From Phycisphaerales bacterium UBA2421 (lineage in GTDB: Bacteria; Planctomycetota; Phycisphaerae; Tepidisphaerales; Tepidisphaeraceae): 64,000 nucleotides of DNA. Position numbers and translations under genes: made by a program. Position 1 is the stretch's first letter. The number at the start of each line of letters is the position of its first letter. Below the pieces are notes generated by a model that saw nothing but the letters and a program-made list of their open reading frames with translations, was not told the DNA's origin and did not search any database. Shown here piece after piece: positions 15,221-24,509 of the stretch. The stretch is from contig DDRH01000022.1 of the NCBI GenBank assembly GCA_002343075.1, forward strand, positions 1 through 64,000, read 5' to 3'.

Positions 15221-16738
15221 CTACACCCCGTACACTTCGCTGGCCTTGCCCCGCAGATAGTTCAGCAGCGGCTGCGCGGAGAGTTCTGTGCCGGTGATGC
15301 GCTTCACCAGCTCGCGCGCCGAGTACCGTCGGCCGTGCTGATGGATGTTTTCCCGCAACCAGCCCAGCAGCGGCTTGAAGTTGCCCGATGCAAACTGCTG
15401 CTCTAAATCCGGAATGTCCTTCGTCGCCTGATCGTAAAACTGCGCGGCATACAGGTTGCCGAGCGTGTAGGTCGGGAAATAGCCCATCAGCCCGGCGCTC
15501 CAGTGTACGTCCTGCAGGCAGCCCTTGGCGTCGTTTGGAGGGGTGATGCCGAGATACTTCTTGTATTTCTCATTCCACGCCGCCGGTACATCGTCCACGC
15601 CCAGTTGCCCGCTGGTGAGCGCCGTTTCCATTTCAAAACGGATGAGGATGTGCAGGTTGTAGGTCATCTCATCGGCTTCAACCCGAATGAGGCTCGGCTG
15701 CACCGCGTTGGTGGCGGCGTACCATTGATCGTCCGTTACGCCGTTGAGCGTCTGAGGAAATGAGTTGCGGGCCTTGGGCATGAAAAATTTCCAGAATGCC
15801 CGGCTTCTGCCGACGAGATTTTCCCACATGCGGCTTTGGCTTTCGTGAATCCCAAGCGAAACTGAATCGCCGAGCGCCTCGCCGAGGTATTTTTCCTTCT
15901 GCAGGCCCTGTTCATAAAGCGCGTGGCCCGTTTCGTGCAGCACGCCGAAGAACGCGTCATTAAAATGATTCTCGTGGTAGCGGGTGGTCATGCGCGTGTC
16001 GCCCTGGCCCTGGCCTGAGCAGAATGGGTGGACGCTCACATCCAGCCGGCCGGCGGTGAAGTCGAAACCGATGGCCTCTGCGGCGAGGCGGCCGAAGGCT
16101 TCCTGGGCCTTTACATCGTATGATCGCTCCATGATCTCAATCGGTGCCTTTTTGCTCGATCCGGCGATCTTCTGAACCAGCGAGACCAGCTCATCCCGAA
16201 GCGACTCAAACACCTTCGTCACCCCGGCGGCGGTCTCATAAGGTTCGTAGCGGTCGAGGAGGGCATCGTAGGGGTGATCTTTGTAGCCGACGCACGCGAT
16301 CTCCTGCTTTTTCAGGTCCAGCCACTTGGCCAGCCAAGGCTTAAACGACGCGTAAGACGAGTTTTTTCGCGCTTCAACCCACGCCTGATGGCCCAAAACC
16401 TCGGTTTTTGCCATTTCAGCGACCAATTCCCCGGGAAGCTTGGTCTCTCGGTCATACCCCCGCCGGGCGTCACGGGCCACGACCGCGGCATCGGAATGGC
16501 GATCCAGCCCCCCGGCCTCTGCCTCGGCAGCGGCGATCAAATCACCCAGCTTCCCGCTCGTGGACCGCTCGTGGATGAGTTTGGCCAGAAACTCCATCTG
16601 CCCGGCCCGGTAGGGGTTGCCGGCTTCGGGGAGCATAACTTGCTGATCCCACCCCAATAAACTGCCGATGGAACTCAGGATGCCGATCTCACGAAGCTCG
16701 GTACGCAATTTGTCGTAAGCGGGGGTTGGTGTGTTCAT
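15221..16738 (-). CDS. Carboxypeptidase Taq (M32 metallopeptidase)
   Basis: The 505-residue length is typical of the family. The zinc site HETGH lies at about residues 266-270 within FFGVLHETGHALYEQG, and the third ligand Glu follows in GIHESQSRMWENLVGRSRAFW, an M32 signature. The N-terminal YDKLRTELREIGILSSIGSL with LGWDQQVMLPEAG is the typical start (WDxxxxMP). The enzyme releases C-terminal amino acids in the cytoplasm with broad specificity except after Pro. No signal peptide is present. The C-terminus (INLLNYLRGKASEVYGV-like) is complete. It stands alone and is divergent from the S1 gene. Confidence 0.9.
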   Translation of the reverse strand: MNTPTPAYDKLRTELREIGILSSIGSLLGWDQQVMLPEAGNPYRAGQMEFLAKLIHERSTSGKLGDLIAAAEAEAGGLDRHSDAAVVARDARRGYDRETKLPGELVAEMAKTEVLGHQAWVEARKNSSYASFKPWLAKWLDLKKQEIACVGYKDHPYDALLDRYEPYETAAGVTKVFESLRDELVSLVQKIAGSSKKAPIEIMERSYDVKAQEAFGRLAAEAIGFDFTAGRLDVSVHPFCSGQGQGDTRMTTRYHENHFNDAFFGVLHETGHALYEQGLQKEKYLGEALGDSVSLGIHESQSRMWENLVGRSRAFWKFFMPKARNSFPQTLNGVTDDQWYAATNAVQPSLIRVEADEMTYNLHILIRFEMETALTSGQLGVDDVPAAWNEKYKKYLGITPPNDAKGCLQDVHWSAGLMGYFPTYTLGNLYAAQFYDQATKDIPDLEQQFASGNFKPLLGWLRENIHQHGRRYSARELVKRITGTELSAQPLLNYLRGKASEVYGV

Positions 16739-16908
16739 GATGGGTGTATTGTGCGCCGCGGGAAGTCGATTCGTCCAGCAACATGCACCGGTTTGCGAAT
16801 GGTTGCAGGCAGGTTAGACTTTCCGCTCTTTTCTGAAGAATTCGCAAACCAACGCCCCGCGAGCGAGGCGGGCGAATCTTCAAGGTCCGATGGAATCCGA
16901 GAAGTCGT

Positions 16909-18405
16909 ATGAGTGACGATCAGCTCAAGGAAAAGTTTCGCCCCAACACCGACGCCGCGCTGGAAGAACAGGTGAACGCCGCACTTGCAGGCGTTTCGCT
17001 CGAAGCGCTCTACGACAAAAGCGAAGCTGACCGGCGCGTCGAGCAAACCGGCCCTGCGCAAGGCCCCAAGCGCGGCCGTGTGGTCAGCGTCGATCAGATC
17101 AAGGGCGAGGTGTTCATCGACTTTGGCGGCAAGAGCCAGGGCATTGCGCAGGTCATGCAGTTTCAGGAACTGCCTGCGGTTGGCGCAGAAATGGAATTCA
17201 CCGTCGATCGGTATGACGCCGCCGAAGGGTTGCTCATCGTCATGCCCAAGGGCGCCCTCTCGAGCCAGGTGACATGGGAGAATCTGGAAGTCGGCCAGAT
17301 TGTGGAAGGCACCGTCACCGGAATGAACAAAGGCGGGCTGGAACTGCAGATCAAGACCATGCGCGGTTTCATGCCTTCGGGGCAGGTGGCGCTATTTTTT
17401 GAGAAAGATATCAGCGTTTATCTCGGCCAGAAGCTGGCGGTCGAGGTCATTCAATTCGACCGCGGGTCGCAGAAGCTTGTTGTTAGCCGCAAAACGATTC
17501 TGGAACGCGAGAAGGAAGCGGCCAAGCAAAAGGCCATCAGCGAACTCGCCGAGGGAATGGTGGTCCGCGGGACGATTCGCAGCGTGCTCGATTACGGCGC
17601 GTTCGTTGATCTCGGCGGGCTTGACGGATTGCTTCACGTCAGCGAGATCACCCACCGCCGGGGAAGCAAGCCCAGCGATTTTGTGAAAGTCGGCGATGTA
17701 GTTGATGTAAAAATCATTAAGTTCGACCGCGAAACCGGCAAACTAAGCCTGAGCCTGAAGCAGATGATGGCCGATCCGTGGGTGGGTGCCGAGAATAAGT
17801 ATGCCGTTGGGAGTGAAGTCACGGGCCGGGTGGCGCGCCTCGCGCCGTTTGGTGCGTTTGTTGAAGTGGAAGAAGGCCTGGAAGGATTGTTGCCGATCAG
17901 CGAGATGAGCTGGAATCGCATCAAACACCCCGGCGACGTTGTTAAAGAAGGCGACACGATCAAGCTCGTCGTCATCAGTCTCGAAGCCGATAAGAAGAAG
18001 GTCAGCTTCAGCCTGAAGCAGGCCGGGCCGAATCCGTGGGGCGAAGCGGTGGGTAAGTACGCCGTCGATACCACCGTGACTGGCACCGTAAGCCGGCTGG
18101 TCGACTTTGGTGCGTTTGTGGAGCTTGAACCGGGGCTTGAAGGGCTGATTCATATCAGCGAGCTATCCGACCAGCGCGTGCGGGCCTCGGGCGATGCGGT
18201 GCAGGTGGGGCAGCAGATAGAGGTGCGCGTTCTGGAGGTTGATGCCAAGACGCGCCGGGTGAGCCTGAGCCTGAAACAAGCCGGCGCCAAAGGCGACGCC
18301 GCAAGGGCCGCACTTAAAGCCGCCGCCGACAAGGCCGAGGTCGACCGCAAGAAGCGCGAAGAAAAGCGCAAGGGCAAGGCGCTTAAAGGCGGGCTGGAGT
18401 TTTAG
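16909..18405 (+). CDS. rpsA: Ribosomal protein S1 (five S1 domains)
   Basis: The 498-residue protein has five S1 OB-fold repeats, at about residues 54-115, 127-197, 213-284, 299-370 and 385-455. Repeats 3 to 5 carry the classical text DYGAFVDLGGLDGLLHVSEI, PFGAFVEVEEGLEGLLPISE and DFGAFVELEPGLEGLIHISE. The first two are more divergent, as usual for the ribosome-docking repeats. A Lys/Arg-rich C-terminal tail (DRKKREEKRKGKALKGG) follows. S1 binds mRNA on the 30S subunit and helps initiation on mRNAs with weak Shine-Dalgarno sites, which suits the several genes here that lack one. A hairpin terminator follows. It is shorter than the six-repeat E. coli protein. Confidence 0.85.
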   Translation: MSDDQLKEKFRPNTDAALEEQVNAALAGVSLEALYDKSEADRRVEQTGPAQGPKRGRVVSVDQIKGEVFIDFGGKSQGIAQVMQFQELPAVGAEMEFTVDRYDAAEGLLIVMPKGALSSQVTWENLEVGQIVEGTVTGMNKGGLELQIKTMRGFMPSGQVALFFEKDISVYLGQKLAVEVIQFDRGSQKLVVSRKTILEREKEAAKQKAISELAEGMVVRGTIRSVLDYGAFVDLGGLDGLLHVSEITHRRGSKPSDFVKVGDVVDVKIIKFDRETGKLSLSLKQMMADPWVGAENKYAVGSEVTGRVARLAPFGAFVEVEEGLEGLLPISEMSWNRIKHPGDVVKEGDTIKLVVISLEADKKKVSFSLKQAGPNPWGEAVGKYAVDTTVTGTVSRLVDFGAFVELEPGLEGLIHISELSDQRVRASGDAVQVGQQIEVRVLEVDAKTRRVSLSLKQAGAKGDAARAALKAAADKAEVDRKKREEKRKGKALKGGLEF

Positions 18406-18719
18406 TCGGTTCGTCTGCAAACACCTGATAATGAACGACTTGGCGACACCACTAAGTCGCTTTTTGTGCGGTGGCTTGCGTTCGCTCTGCGAGATAAAGT
18501 GCGGAGAGGTCCAGATTTTCGTTGCTGTCTGCGGGGGTCTTGTTAGATTATTCACATCGGGCAGACGGGCAGTTAGTGCGGTGGGACAGGTTTTTTCAAC
18601 TGTAACGCATTGATGGTCAGCACGCCCGCGTTGTGGGTTTGTCGTCGCTTGCTCGGCGGCGGTGGACTTCACCTTTTCTACATTCTGATTCACACGTTTC
18701 TCAACTTAAGGAGGAGAAA
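18406..18719 (+). other. Intergenic region between rpsA and the DUF4394 gene
   Basis: Apart from the rpsA terminator, the gap should hold the promoter of the PEP-CTERM gene. I see a strong ribosome site (AAGGAGGAG) just before the ATG at 18720, but no convincing -35/-10 pair and no RNA gene. Confidence 0.5.
18436..18465 (+). terminator. Intrinsic terminator after rpsA
   Basis: CGACTT (18436-18441) pairs with AAGTCG (18454-18459), and five T follow at 18461-18465. An overlapping alternative stem GCGAC/GTCGC uses the same region. The position, 30 bases after the S1 stop codon, supports termination. Confidence 0.55.
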
Positions 18720-19679
18720 ATGCGTGGAAGGTTCTGGTTTTCGGGTTGTGCCGCGCTCGCGGCGATGGGTATTACTCTTAGCACCGCCAGCGCGCAGATC
18801 GCGTATGGCGTAAACGCCGAGGGAAATCTTTTCAGCTTTGATCTGGCTTCGCCGTCAAACGTGACGACGGTCGGCCCGGTGGGCTTCGTGCCCGAAGGCA
18901 TCGACTTTCGCCCCGGCACGAGCACGCTCTACGCGCTGGACGTCGGGCCGAATACGACGCAGTTGTACACCGTCGACATTGCCACGGGCGCCTCAACGCC
19001 GGTGGGGGCGGGGTTTGCGTCATCAGGTCCAGGCTATAATCTGACAGGCAACAGCAGCTATGGGTTTGATTTTAATCCGACCACACTGCAGGCCGACAAC
19101 AGCATGCGCATCAGGCTGGTTGCCACGAACAATACCAACCTTCGGCTGAACTCGGCCACAGGCCAGATTGCATTGGTCGATGGCAATCTTGCGTTCGGAA
19201 ACGGTAGCGCGCCGTTTATCAGCGGTGCTGCGTACATTAACAACCAGCCGGCGATGGGTGGCACGACTGCCTTGTATGACATGGACTCGCGCAACAACGA
19301 ACTGCTGTTACAAAACCCTCCAAACGATGGCGTCGTGAGTACTGTGGGTCCGTTCGGCTTTGGGATCAGCAACGTGCAGGCCGGGATCGGGTTTGATATC
19401 TACACCACCCCGGGTGATGCCGATCCGACGATAGGCGGCGATGCCGGGTGGGCAGTTTTCAAGAGGCCTGACGCCCCGATTGGCGGCCCGCTCGGTGCCT
19501 ACTTGCTGTACACGGTCAATCTCGGCACCGGTGCGACGACAAACGGCGCGCTGGTCGGGCCTGCCGCCAGCCCGTTTGATTTCGACGGCGGGTTTGCCAT
19601 CTTGCCGATCATCCCGGAACCCTCGACTGCCGGCTTGTTGGCCATAACCGCTGCGGTGATGTTACGTAAGCGACGTTGA
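18720..19679 (+). CDS. Secreted DUF4394 protein with PEP-CTERM sorting tail
   Basis: The 319-residue protein starts with a signal peptide (MRGRFWFSGCAALAAMGITL, cleavage after SAQ). The body begins IAYGVNAEGNLFSFDLASPS, which matches the DUF4394 beta-propeller-like family (YGLTxxNxLxxFDxxxP). It repeats phrases such as PEGIDFRPGTSTLYALD. The C-terminus is IIPEPSTAGLLAITAAVMLR followed by basic KRR, a PEP-CTERM signal: the PEP motif, a hydrophobic helix and an Arg/Lys-rich end recognised by an exosortase. The mature protein is expected to be delivered to the cell surface or extracellular matrix. The ATG has a strong AAGGAGGAG upstream. No exosortase gene lies in the window. Confidence 0.85.
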   Translation: MRGRFWFSGCAALAAMGITLSTASAQIAYGVNAEGNLFSFDLASPSNVTTVGPVGFVPEGIDFRPGTSTLYALDVGPNTTQLYTVDIATGASTPVGAGFASSGPGYNLTGNSSYGFDFNPTTLQADNSMRIRLVATNNTNLRLNSATGQIALVDGNLAFGNGSAPFISGAAYINNQPAMGGTTALYDMDSRNNELLLQNPPNDGVVSTVGPFGFGISNVQAGIGFDIYTTPGDADPTIGGDAGWAVFKRPDAPIGGPLGAYLLYTVNLGTGATTNGALVGPAASPFDFDGGFAILPIIPEPSTAGLLAITAAVMLRKRR

Positions 19680-20006
19680 CTGTGGTCGTTCGGCAGAAGC
19701 GATCTCGAAATGACACAGGCGCGTTCTCTCGCTGCAAGGCGGGGGACGCGCTTGCGTCGTTTGTCGCCTGCAGGTGCCGCTGCAGGTTCACCGCTCGCTG
19801 CGCGCAGCGCCGCCGATTGAAGTTCTCAAAAATTCTTCTGTCGTGAGGGGCTGAAATCGGCGAAATCAAGAGGCGCGCTGCGCCAGAGCGATCATCGGTG
19901 CGCAACACCTCTAGCATTTCATGGAGCAATGAAAAATCGTCCACAATCGCATGCCCGCCGCGGATTTGTGAGACGTCCGGCACCCATCGGCGGTACAATC
20001 CCGACG
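19680..20006 (+). other. Intergenic region before the cyclase-repeat/DUF4159 gene
   Basis: The gap contains GC-rich imperfect repeats (CTGCAGG twice at about 19767-19785) and an opposing open frame of 129 codons that overlaps the end of the PEP-CTERM gene and has no ribosome site. A -10-like TACAAT lies at 19994-19999, seven bases before the downstream ATG. Nothing else is recognisable. Confidence 0.4.
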
Positions 20007-22262
20007 ATGTTGCTGCGCATAACCCTCATCACGTTTTTCACCGCTGCCGCTGTTCATGCCGGGGTGTCAACCGCACAGGTGCGTGAGTCGATCGAGAAGG
20101 GGAAAAAGTGGCTCTACGCGCAGCAGAAAGACAATGGGTCGTTCGAGTACGAACCGAAGCGTAACCCGAATGATAAACCCTGGAACGAATCCGGCGGGCA
20201 GTGGGGTGGCAACACGGCGCTGGCGGTTTACGCGCTGCTCGTCGGGGGCGAGAGCGCCAGCGACCCGCGCGTGGCCAATGCGATCAAGTTCCTGAAACAG
20301 GCGGAGCTTGAGGGCGTCTATGCCGTTGCCATGCGATGCCAGGTCTGGGCGCAACTGCCGGCATCTCCCGAAGTGAAGCAGTTGCTTCGCAAGGACACCC
20401 AGCGGCTGCTGAGCGCGATGAAGACCAACGGCCGCGCAAAGGGCTTCTGGGACTATCTGCCCGGAACCGGTGACGGCTACAGCCACTCCCGCGCCAACTA
20501 CGCCGTGCTCGGTTTGTGGGCGGCGGCGCAAAGCGATGTGGAAATTCCCGACTCGACATGGAAGCTGATCGTTGAAGGTTGGATGCGACATCAAGACCCC
20601 GCCGGAGGGTGGACATACAAGGCCCGGCAGGACGCCGACTACCCCCACACCCCCGGCATGACGGCGGCGGGTGTGGCGACGCTCTTCATTGCGCTCGATT
20701 ATGCCGTGCCCGATGGCTCGCCCGCGCGTACCGCACCGGCCCGGAAGAGCATTGATAAGGGCGTGAGGTGGCTCAGTGACAACTTTGATAAAGTGATTAG
20801 CGATTCCCGCTACGACCGCGACTTCCCCTATCCGACGCTGTATGCCCTCGAGCGCGTCGGCTTGGCGGGCGGGTTGCGTTACATCGGAGAGCACGATTGG
20901 TACGAAAAGATTGCCGGCTTCCTGCTCTCGAGGCAGCGGCCCTCCGGCGGGTGGCATCGCGACAACCGCGGGCAGGGAAGCATCAGCGACACGGCGTTTG
21001 CGATTCTCACGCTCTCGCGCGGGGTTGCGCCCGTGGCAATCAACAAGCTCAATTACGCGCCGGCAAGCGCCAACGACCTTGACTGGAACGCCCGCCCGCG
21101 CGATATCGCAAACGTCGTGCGATTCATGGGCCGGGTCACCGAACGCGAGCTAAACTGGCAGGTTATCAATCTCAATGCGCCGGTGAAGGATTGGCACAGC
21201 GCGCCGGTGCTCTACATCGCCGGCAGCAAGCCGGTCGATTTTTCAACCGAGGAAAAGGCGCAGTTGCGGATGTTTGTCGAGCAGGGTGGGCTTCTGCTCT
21301 GTGCGGCGGATTTGTCGAGCAAGGCGTTTGCCGACTCGATGAGAAAACTCGGCGCCGATCTCTTCCCCGGCCGCGAGTGGCGCGAACTACCTGCCGAGCA
21401 TGTGATCTACACCAATCAGCAGTTCATGCGCACCGCCTGGAAGAGCAAGCCGGTGGTGCTCGGCTTGAGTAACGGCGTTCGGGAGCTGATGGTTGTGCTG
21501 CCCTTCGGCGATCCGGCGCGCTGGTGGCAGTCGAACAATGCGTCGTCCAAGGAAGAATTCTGGCAACTGGCCTCCGACATTCACCAATACGCCGCCGGGC
21601 GGGAGAACCTGCGGCTTCGTGGCGAATCGTGGGTGGTGGAAGCGGATCCAGCCATCGCCACCAGCAAGACTGTTCAGGTGGCCCGCTTGCAGTACGAGGG
21701 CAACTGGGATCCTGAGCCAGCCGGCTGGAATCGCGTTGCGGCGATTGCCCGGAATCGGGAGAAGACTGCGATTGAGATGAAAACAGTAAAAATGGGCGAG
21801 GATTTGGCGGGGGTGGATGTGGCGCATCTCACCGGTACGGATGCCGCGGTGTTTTCGACACAACAGCTCGACGCCCTGCGGAGCTTCATCGCCGCGGGGG
21901 GCACGTTGCTGATTGACTGCGCCGGCGGAAGCAGTGCGTTTGCCGGCGCGGTCGAGCCAATGCTGGCCGAGTTGTTGCCCGACGCCAAACTCGAACCGCT
22001 GCCCGACAGTCATCCGATGCTGCTCACACCACGGGGCGAGAAGATGGAGATCGCGTTTCGGGGCTACGCGCGAAAGCTGGTTGGCGACCTGCGAAACGAA
22101 CCACGGCTGAAATGTGTGAAGCAGGGGGAGCGGGTTGCGATCATCTATAGCCGGGAAGATTTGAGTGCGGGGATGGTGGGCAATCCGGTTGATGGCGTGG
22201 TGGGATACTCGCCGTCCACCGCGACGGAACTGGTGGTGCGGCTCGTCTCCACATTGAAGTAA
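20007..22262 (+). CDS. Secreted protein with squalene-cyclase-like repeats and two DUF4159 domains
   Basis: The 751-residue protein has a signal peptide (MLLRITLITFFTAAAVHAG). Residues about 25-360 form an alpha/alpha toroid of prenyltransferase/squalene-cyclase type: repeated QW-like motifs such as QKDNGSFEYE, HQDPAGGWTYKARQD and RQRPSGGWHRDNRGQGSISD. These repeats lack the DxDD acid motif of real cyclases. The C-terminal half has two copies of a DUF4159-type Rossmann-like domain: VLYIAGSKPVDFSTEEKAQL with VEQGGLLLCAAD (about 390-460), and DAAVFSTQQLDALRSFIAAG with GGTLLIDCAGG (about 605-640). Such two-part proteins are typical of planctomycetes and have no known function. TACAAT seven bases before the ATG, without a ribosome site, suggests a leaderless mRNA. 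Confidence 0.75.
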   Translation: MLLRITLITFFTAAAVHAGVSTAQVRESIEKGKKWLYAQQKDNGSFEYEPKRNPNDKPWNESGGQWGGNTALAVYALLVGGESASDPRVANAIKFLKQAELEGVYAVAMRCQVWAQLPASPEVKQLLRKDTQRLLSAMKTNGRAKGFWDYLPGTGDGYSHSRANYAVLGLWAAAQSDVEIPDSTWKLIVEGWMRHQDPAGGWTYKARQDADYPHTPGMTAAGVATLFIALDYAVPDGSPARTAPARKSIDKGVRWLSDNFDKVISDSRYDRDFPYPTLYALERVGLAGGLRYIGEHDWYEKIAGFLLSRQRPSGGWHRDNRGQGSISDTAFAILTLSRGVAPVAINKLNYAPASANDLDWNARPRDIANVVRFMGRVTERELNWQVINLNAPVKDWHSAPVLYIAGSKPVDFSTEEKAQLRMFVEQGGLLLCAADLSSKAFADSMRKLGADLFPGREWRELPAEHVIYTNQQFMRTAWKSKPVVLGLSNGVRELMVVLPFGDPARWWQSNNASSKEEFWQLASDIHQYAAGRENLRLRGESWVVEADPAIATSKTVQVARLQYEGNWDPEPAGWNRVAAIARNREKTAIEMKTVKMGEDLAGVDVAHLTGTDAAVFSTQQLDALRSFIAAGGTLLIDCAGGSSAFAGAVEPMLAELLPDAKLEPLPDSHPMLLTPRGEKMEIAFRGYARKLVGDLRNEPRLKCVKQGERVAIIYSREDLSAGMVGNPVDGVVGYSPSTATELVVRLVSTLK

Positions 22263-22303
22263 TCGATCGAGCGAGCCATGCGCCTGCCGACGGGGGCAAC
22301 AGC

Positions 22304-23545
22304 CTAGAAATATTCCTGGCAGAATGGTGTCGGTCCGTCACTGAAAGCATCGAGCAGCGTGAGGGTGGCCGGCGAGGTGCTTGCGGGAAGCAACCCGACG
22401 CACTGCGCGGCAGTTGCGCGCAGATCCCCGCTGACGATGCTTGCCCACAGCACGTCAGAGATTTCGAGGGCAGGCGATTGCGAAGTCGGTACGACGGCGA
22501 TGCTGCCCTGATCTACGTCCACCGTGAACCGCGACTCGGTCCCTTCGCACTCACGGATTAGCAACGTCGTTTTCCCCGACGTGGCGCTAGGCAGTTTCAT
22601 CGCCTGCAGCGCCCTGGCATGGTCAAGGATACGAATCTGCATGCGCGTGAATGGCCGGACCGCGGGGACAGGGTGGTCGACCTGGCGGTGTGGAATCTGG
22701 CTTTCGCGCAAGATGCGGTTGAGCGGGAAATCGCCGGGGAGGGTGATCCGTACTTCGCTATACTGATCTTTCAGGCTCGCGAGAAAGCGAAAGAGTCGGA
22801 GCATCGCTGTGGGCGAGTCGGCGCACCAATCGGCAATCTTGATTGTGGCACTCGGGCCAGAGCGGTCTTCCAGAAAATAGACCATCGATTGCAGGTCGCC
22901 ATCGCTGGTGCTGTCGCCGGCATCGACGGCGACCATGCCGTCAGGCCATTGAGACATCCAAATCTGCCATGCTTCTGGCGAGGTTTCGATGTCGCACTGC
23001 CCGCGTTGGCACTCGGCGTGGCGCATGGCCATTAGCCTGGGCAAGTCGGAATCGCGGTAGAAGCGGTATCCGGCGAAATCGCCCTTGGGGAGAATGCTGA
23101 GGGGCACAGTCCATTCGGCGCGGCGTTCTGCATTGCCGTAACCGAAGTGTTCATAATAACTTGCGCGAAATGGCATGAGGGCGCTGATGGGTTGTTCGCG
23201 TTCTCGGGCCTTTCGAAGTGTTTCGCGCATCAACTGCGACGCGACCCCGTGCTGTTCGCCCGCCCCGAGCCGGCGTGCGGTCTTGATCGTGCCCACATAG
23301 GCCACACCCTGGCAGGCGATGCGCCCGCCGCGCATGTGAATGTGCATGGAGAGCGATGTGCTCGTGCCGACGGCCTCTCCATTCTTCTCTGCGAGAAGTA
23401 TGTCACCCGGTTGCTCCCGGCGAATCTTTCCCAGGCCGTCGATAAAACGCGGTAGCAGGTTGGCTGATGCGGCGTAGCACCGCATGCGCGTCTCAGCGAC
23501 GCGCTCAAACGATTCTTCTCCAACCCATCGAAGATTCAACGACAT
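22304..23545 (-). CDS. Eis-like GNAT acetyltransferase with SCP2-type C-terminal domain
   Basis: The 413-residue protein has the three-part layout of the Eis family. An N-terminal GNAT domain contains VAYVGTIKTARRLGAGEQHG, where R-x-x-G-x-G/A binds acetyl-CoA, and SALMPFRASYYEHFGYGNAE, the family's YxxxGYG element. A second degenerate GNAT-like domain runs from about 180 to 300. A C-terminal sterol-carrier-like domain (IRECEGTESRFTVDVDQGSI) ends in FCQEYF; in Eis the C-terminal carboxylate acts as general base. Eis enzymes acetylate amines on aminoglycosides and lysines. The substrate here is unknown. It is on the minus strand, convergent with the DUF4159 gene, and downstream of the FkbM gene in the same direction. 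Confidence 0.75.
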   Translation of the reverse strand: MSLNLRWVGEESFERVAETRMRCYAASANLLPRFIDGLGKIRREQPGDILLAEKNGEAVGTSTSLSMHIHMRGGRIACQGVAYVGTIKTARRLGAGEQHGVASQLMRETLRKAREREQPISALMPFRASYYEHFGYGNAERRAEWTVPLSILPKGDFAGYRFYRDSDLPRLMAMRHAECQRGQCDIETSPEAWQIWMSQWPDGMVAVDAGDSTSDGDLQSMVYFLEDRSGPSATIKIADWCADSPTAMLRLFRFLASLKDQYSEVRITLPGDFPLNRILRESQIPHRQVDHPVPAVRPFTRMQIRILDHARALQAMKLPSATSGKTTLLIRECEGTESRFTVDVDQGSIAVVPTSQSPALEISDVLWASIVSGDLRATAAQCVGLLPASTSPATLTLLDAFSDGPTPFCQEYF

Positions 23546-23616
23546 GATCGAGTTCTGCTTGCGCCGTGCCAGATTCGAGAGGCCGGCATACACCCGGACC
23601 TGCCCGGCCTGACGGG

Positions 23617-24369
23617 CTAGGTTTGTTTCGCAATGAAGTTAAAGCAATCGCCGGCGTCGAAAGATTCTTGAAAGGTTTCAAGTGTTAGCGGGCCTTTGCC
23701 GTCGACTCGGAAAAGCGTGTATCCCAGGTCGGTGCAGAGCAGATCAAAGTAGGGCCTCGGCGAGTCGCCATAGCTGTCGGCGCGCTCTTTCTGAAACTCA
23801 AAGATGATGACAGGCCGGCAGCGGGCGAGCGTATGTTTTGCTCCTCGCAGCACGGCCAGCTCGGCACCTTCAACGTCGATTTTCAACATATCAACCAGGT
23901 AGTTTTCGGGGAGCGCATCATCCAGCGTGGCCAGCTTCACCTTGATTTCCTGCACGCCGGTGATTCTGGGCGCGCCGTCGGTGCGCTTCAGCCCGCTGTA
24001 GGCATCGTCGCCCAAGGTATGAAAGAAGGTCGTCTCCCCGGCAGAATCGCTGACGGCGGCCTCGTTGATTGTTACGCCCGGGAACCGCTCGCGGAGCTGT
24101 TTTGCCTGATGGGGAAGCGGCTCAAAGGCGACGTGGGTGCCGTGGGGTGCCAGCCGGCAAAACTCTTCGAGCATCTCGCCCTGATTCGCGCCCACATCCA
24201 CACAATTGCTCGAACGGCGAAGCAAGAACGGAAGGATGATGTGGAGGGCTTCGTGGTCCTTCCGGCCGACGCGCCATAGTTTCGGCCAGCGCGCCCGGCG
24301 CATGCCCTCAACCACCGGCTCGAGCCGGGTGCCTTCGACCTTTTTTCGTATGGACTCACTCAATCCCAT
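23617..24369 (-). CDS. FkbM family SAM-dependent methyltransferase
   Basis: The 250-residue protein has SAM-binding motif I NCVDVGANQGEMLEEF (about residues 55-70) and motif II VAFEPLPHQAKQL, where the acidic Glu binds the ribose. The FkbM-specific VDMLKIDVEGAELAVLRGA (about 158-176) and an internal PVIIFEF strand complete the fold. FkbM enzymes O-methylate sugars of polysaccharides, polyketides or glycolipids. No polyketide genes are near, so a glycan substrate is the better guess. A hydrophobic stretch near residues 42-52 (IILPFLLRR) is part of the fold. It lies 71 bases upstream of the Eis-like gene on the same strand and may be co-transcribed. Confidence 0.8.
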   Translation of the reverse strand: MGLSESIRKKVEGTRLEPVVEGMRRARWPKLWRVGRKDHEALHIILPFLLRRSSNCVDVGANQGEMLEEFCRLAPHGTHVAFEPLPHQAKQLRERFPGVTINEAAVSDSAGETTFFHTLGDDAYSGLKRTDGAPRITGVQEIKVKLATLDDALPENYLVDMLKIDVEGAELAVLRGAKHTLARCRPVIIFEFQKERADSYGDSPRPYFDLLCTDLGYTLFRVDGKGPLTLETFQESFDAGDCFNFIAKQT

Positions 24370-24509
24370 GTTTGCTCTCTCTTGTTATCGGCTGATTCAC
24401 GGGACGGCGTGATCTAACCCGCGACTGTCATTGGCAGTGTATCGCTATCGGACGCGCAAAAAAATCCGGTAGCAGCCCGTGATGCGATCCAGGGCGTCGA
24501 TGGAGAGAT

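Noticed and set aside
19609-19998. Minus-strand frame of 129 codons overlapping the end of the DUF4394 gene
   Set aside because: The N-terminal half looks mildly protein-like, but the rest overlaps a real gene and no family or ribosome site is seen. It could be a gene remnant, but I cannot support it.
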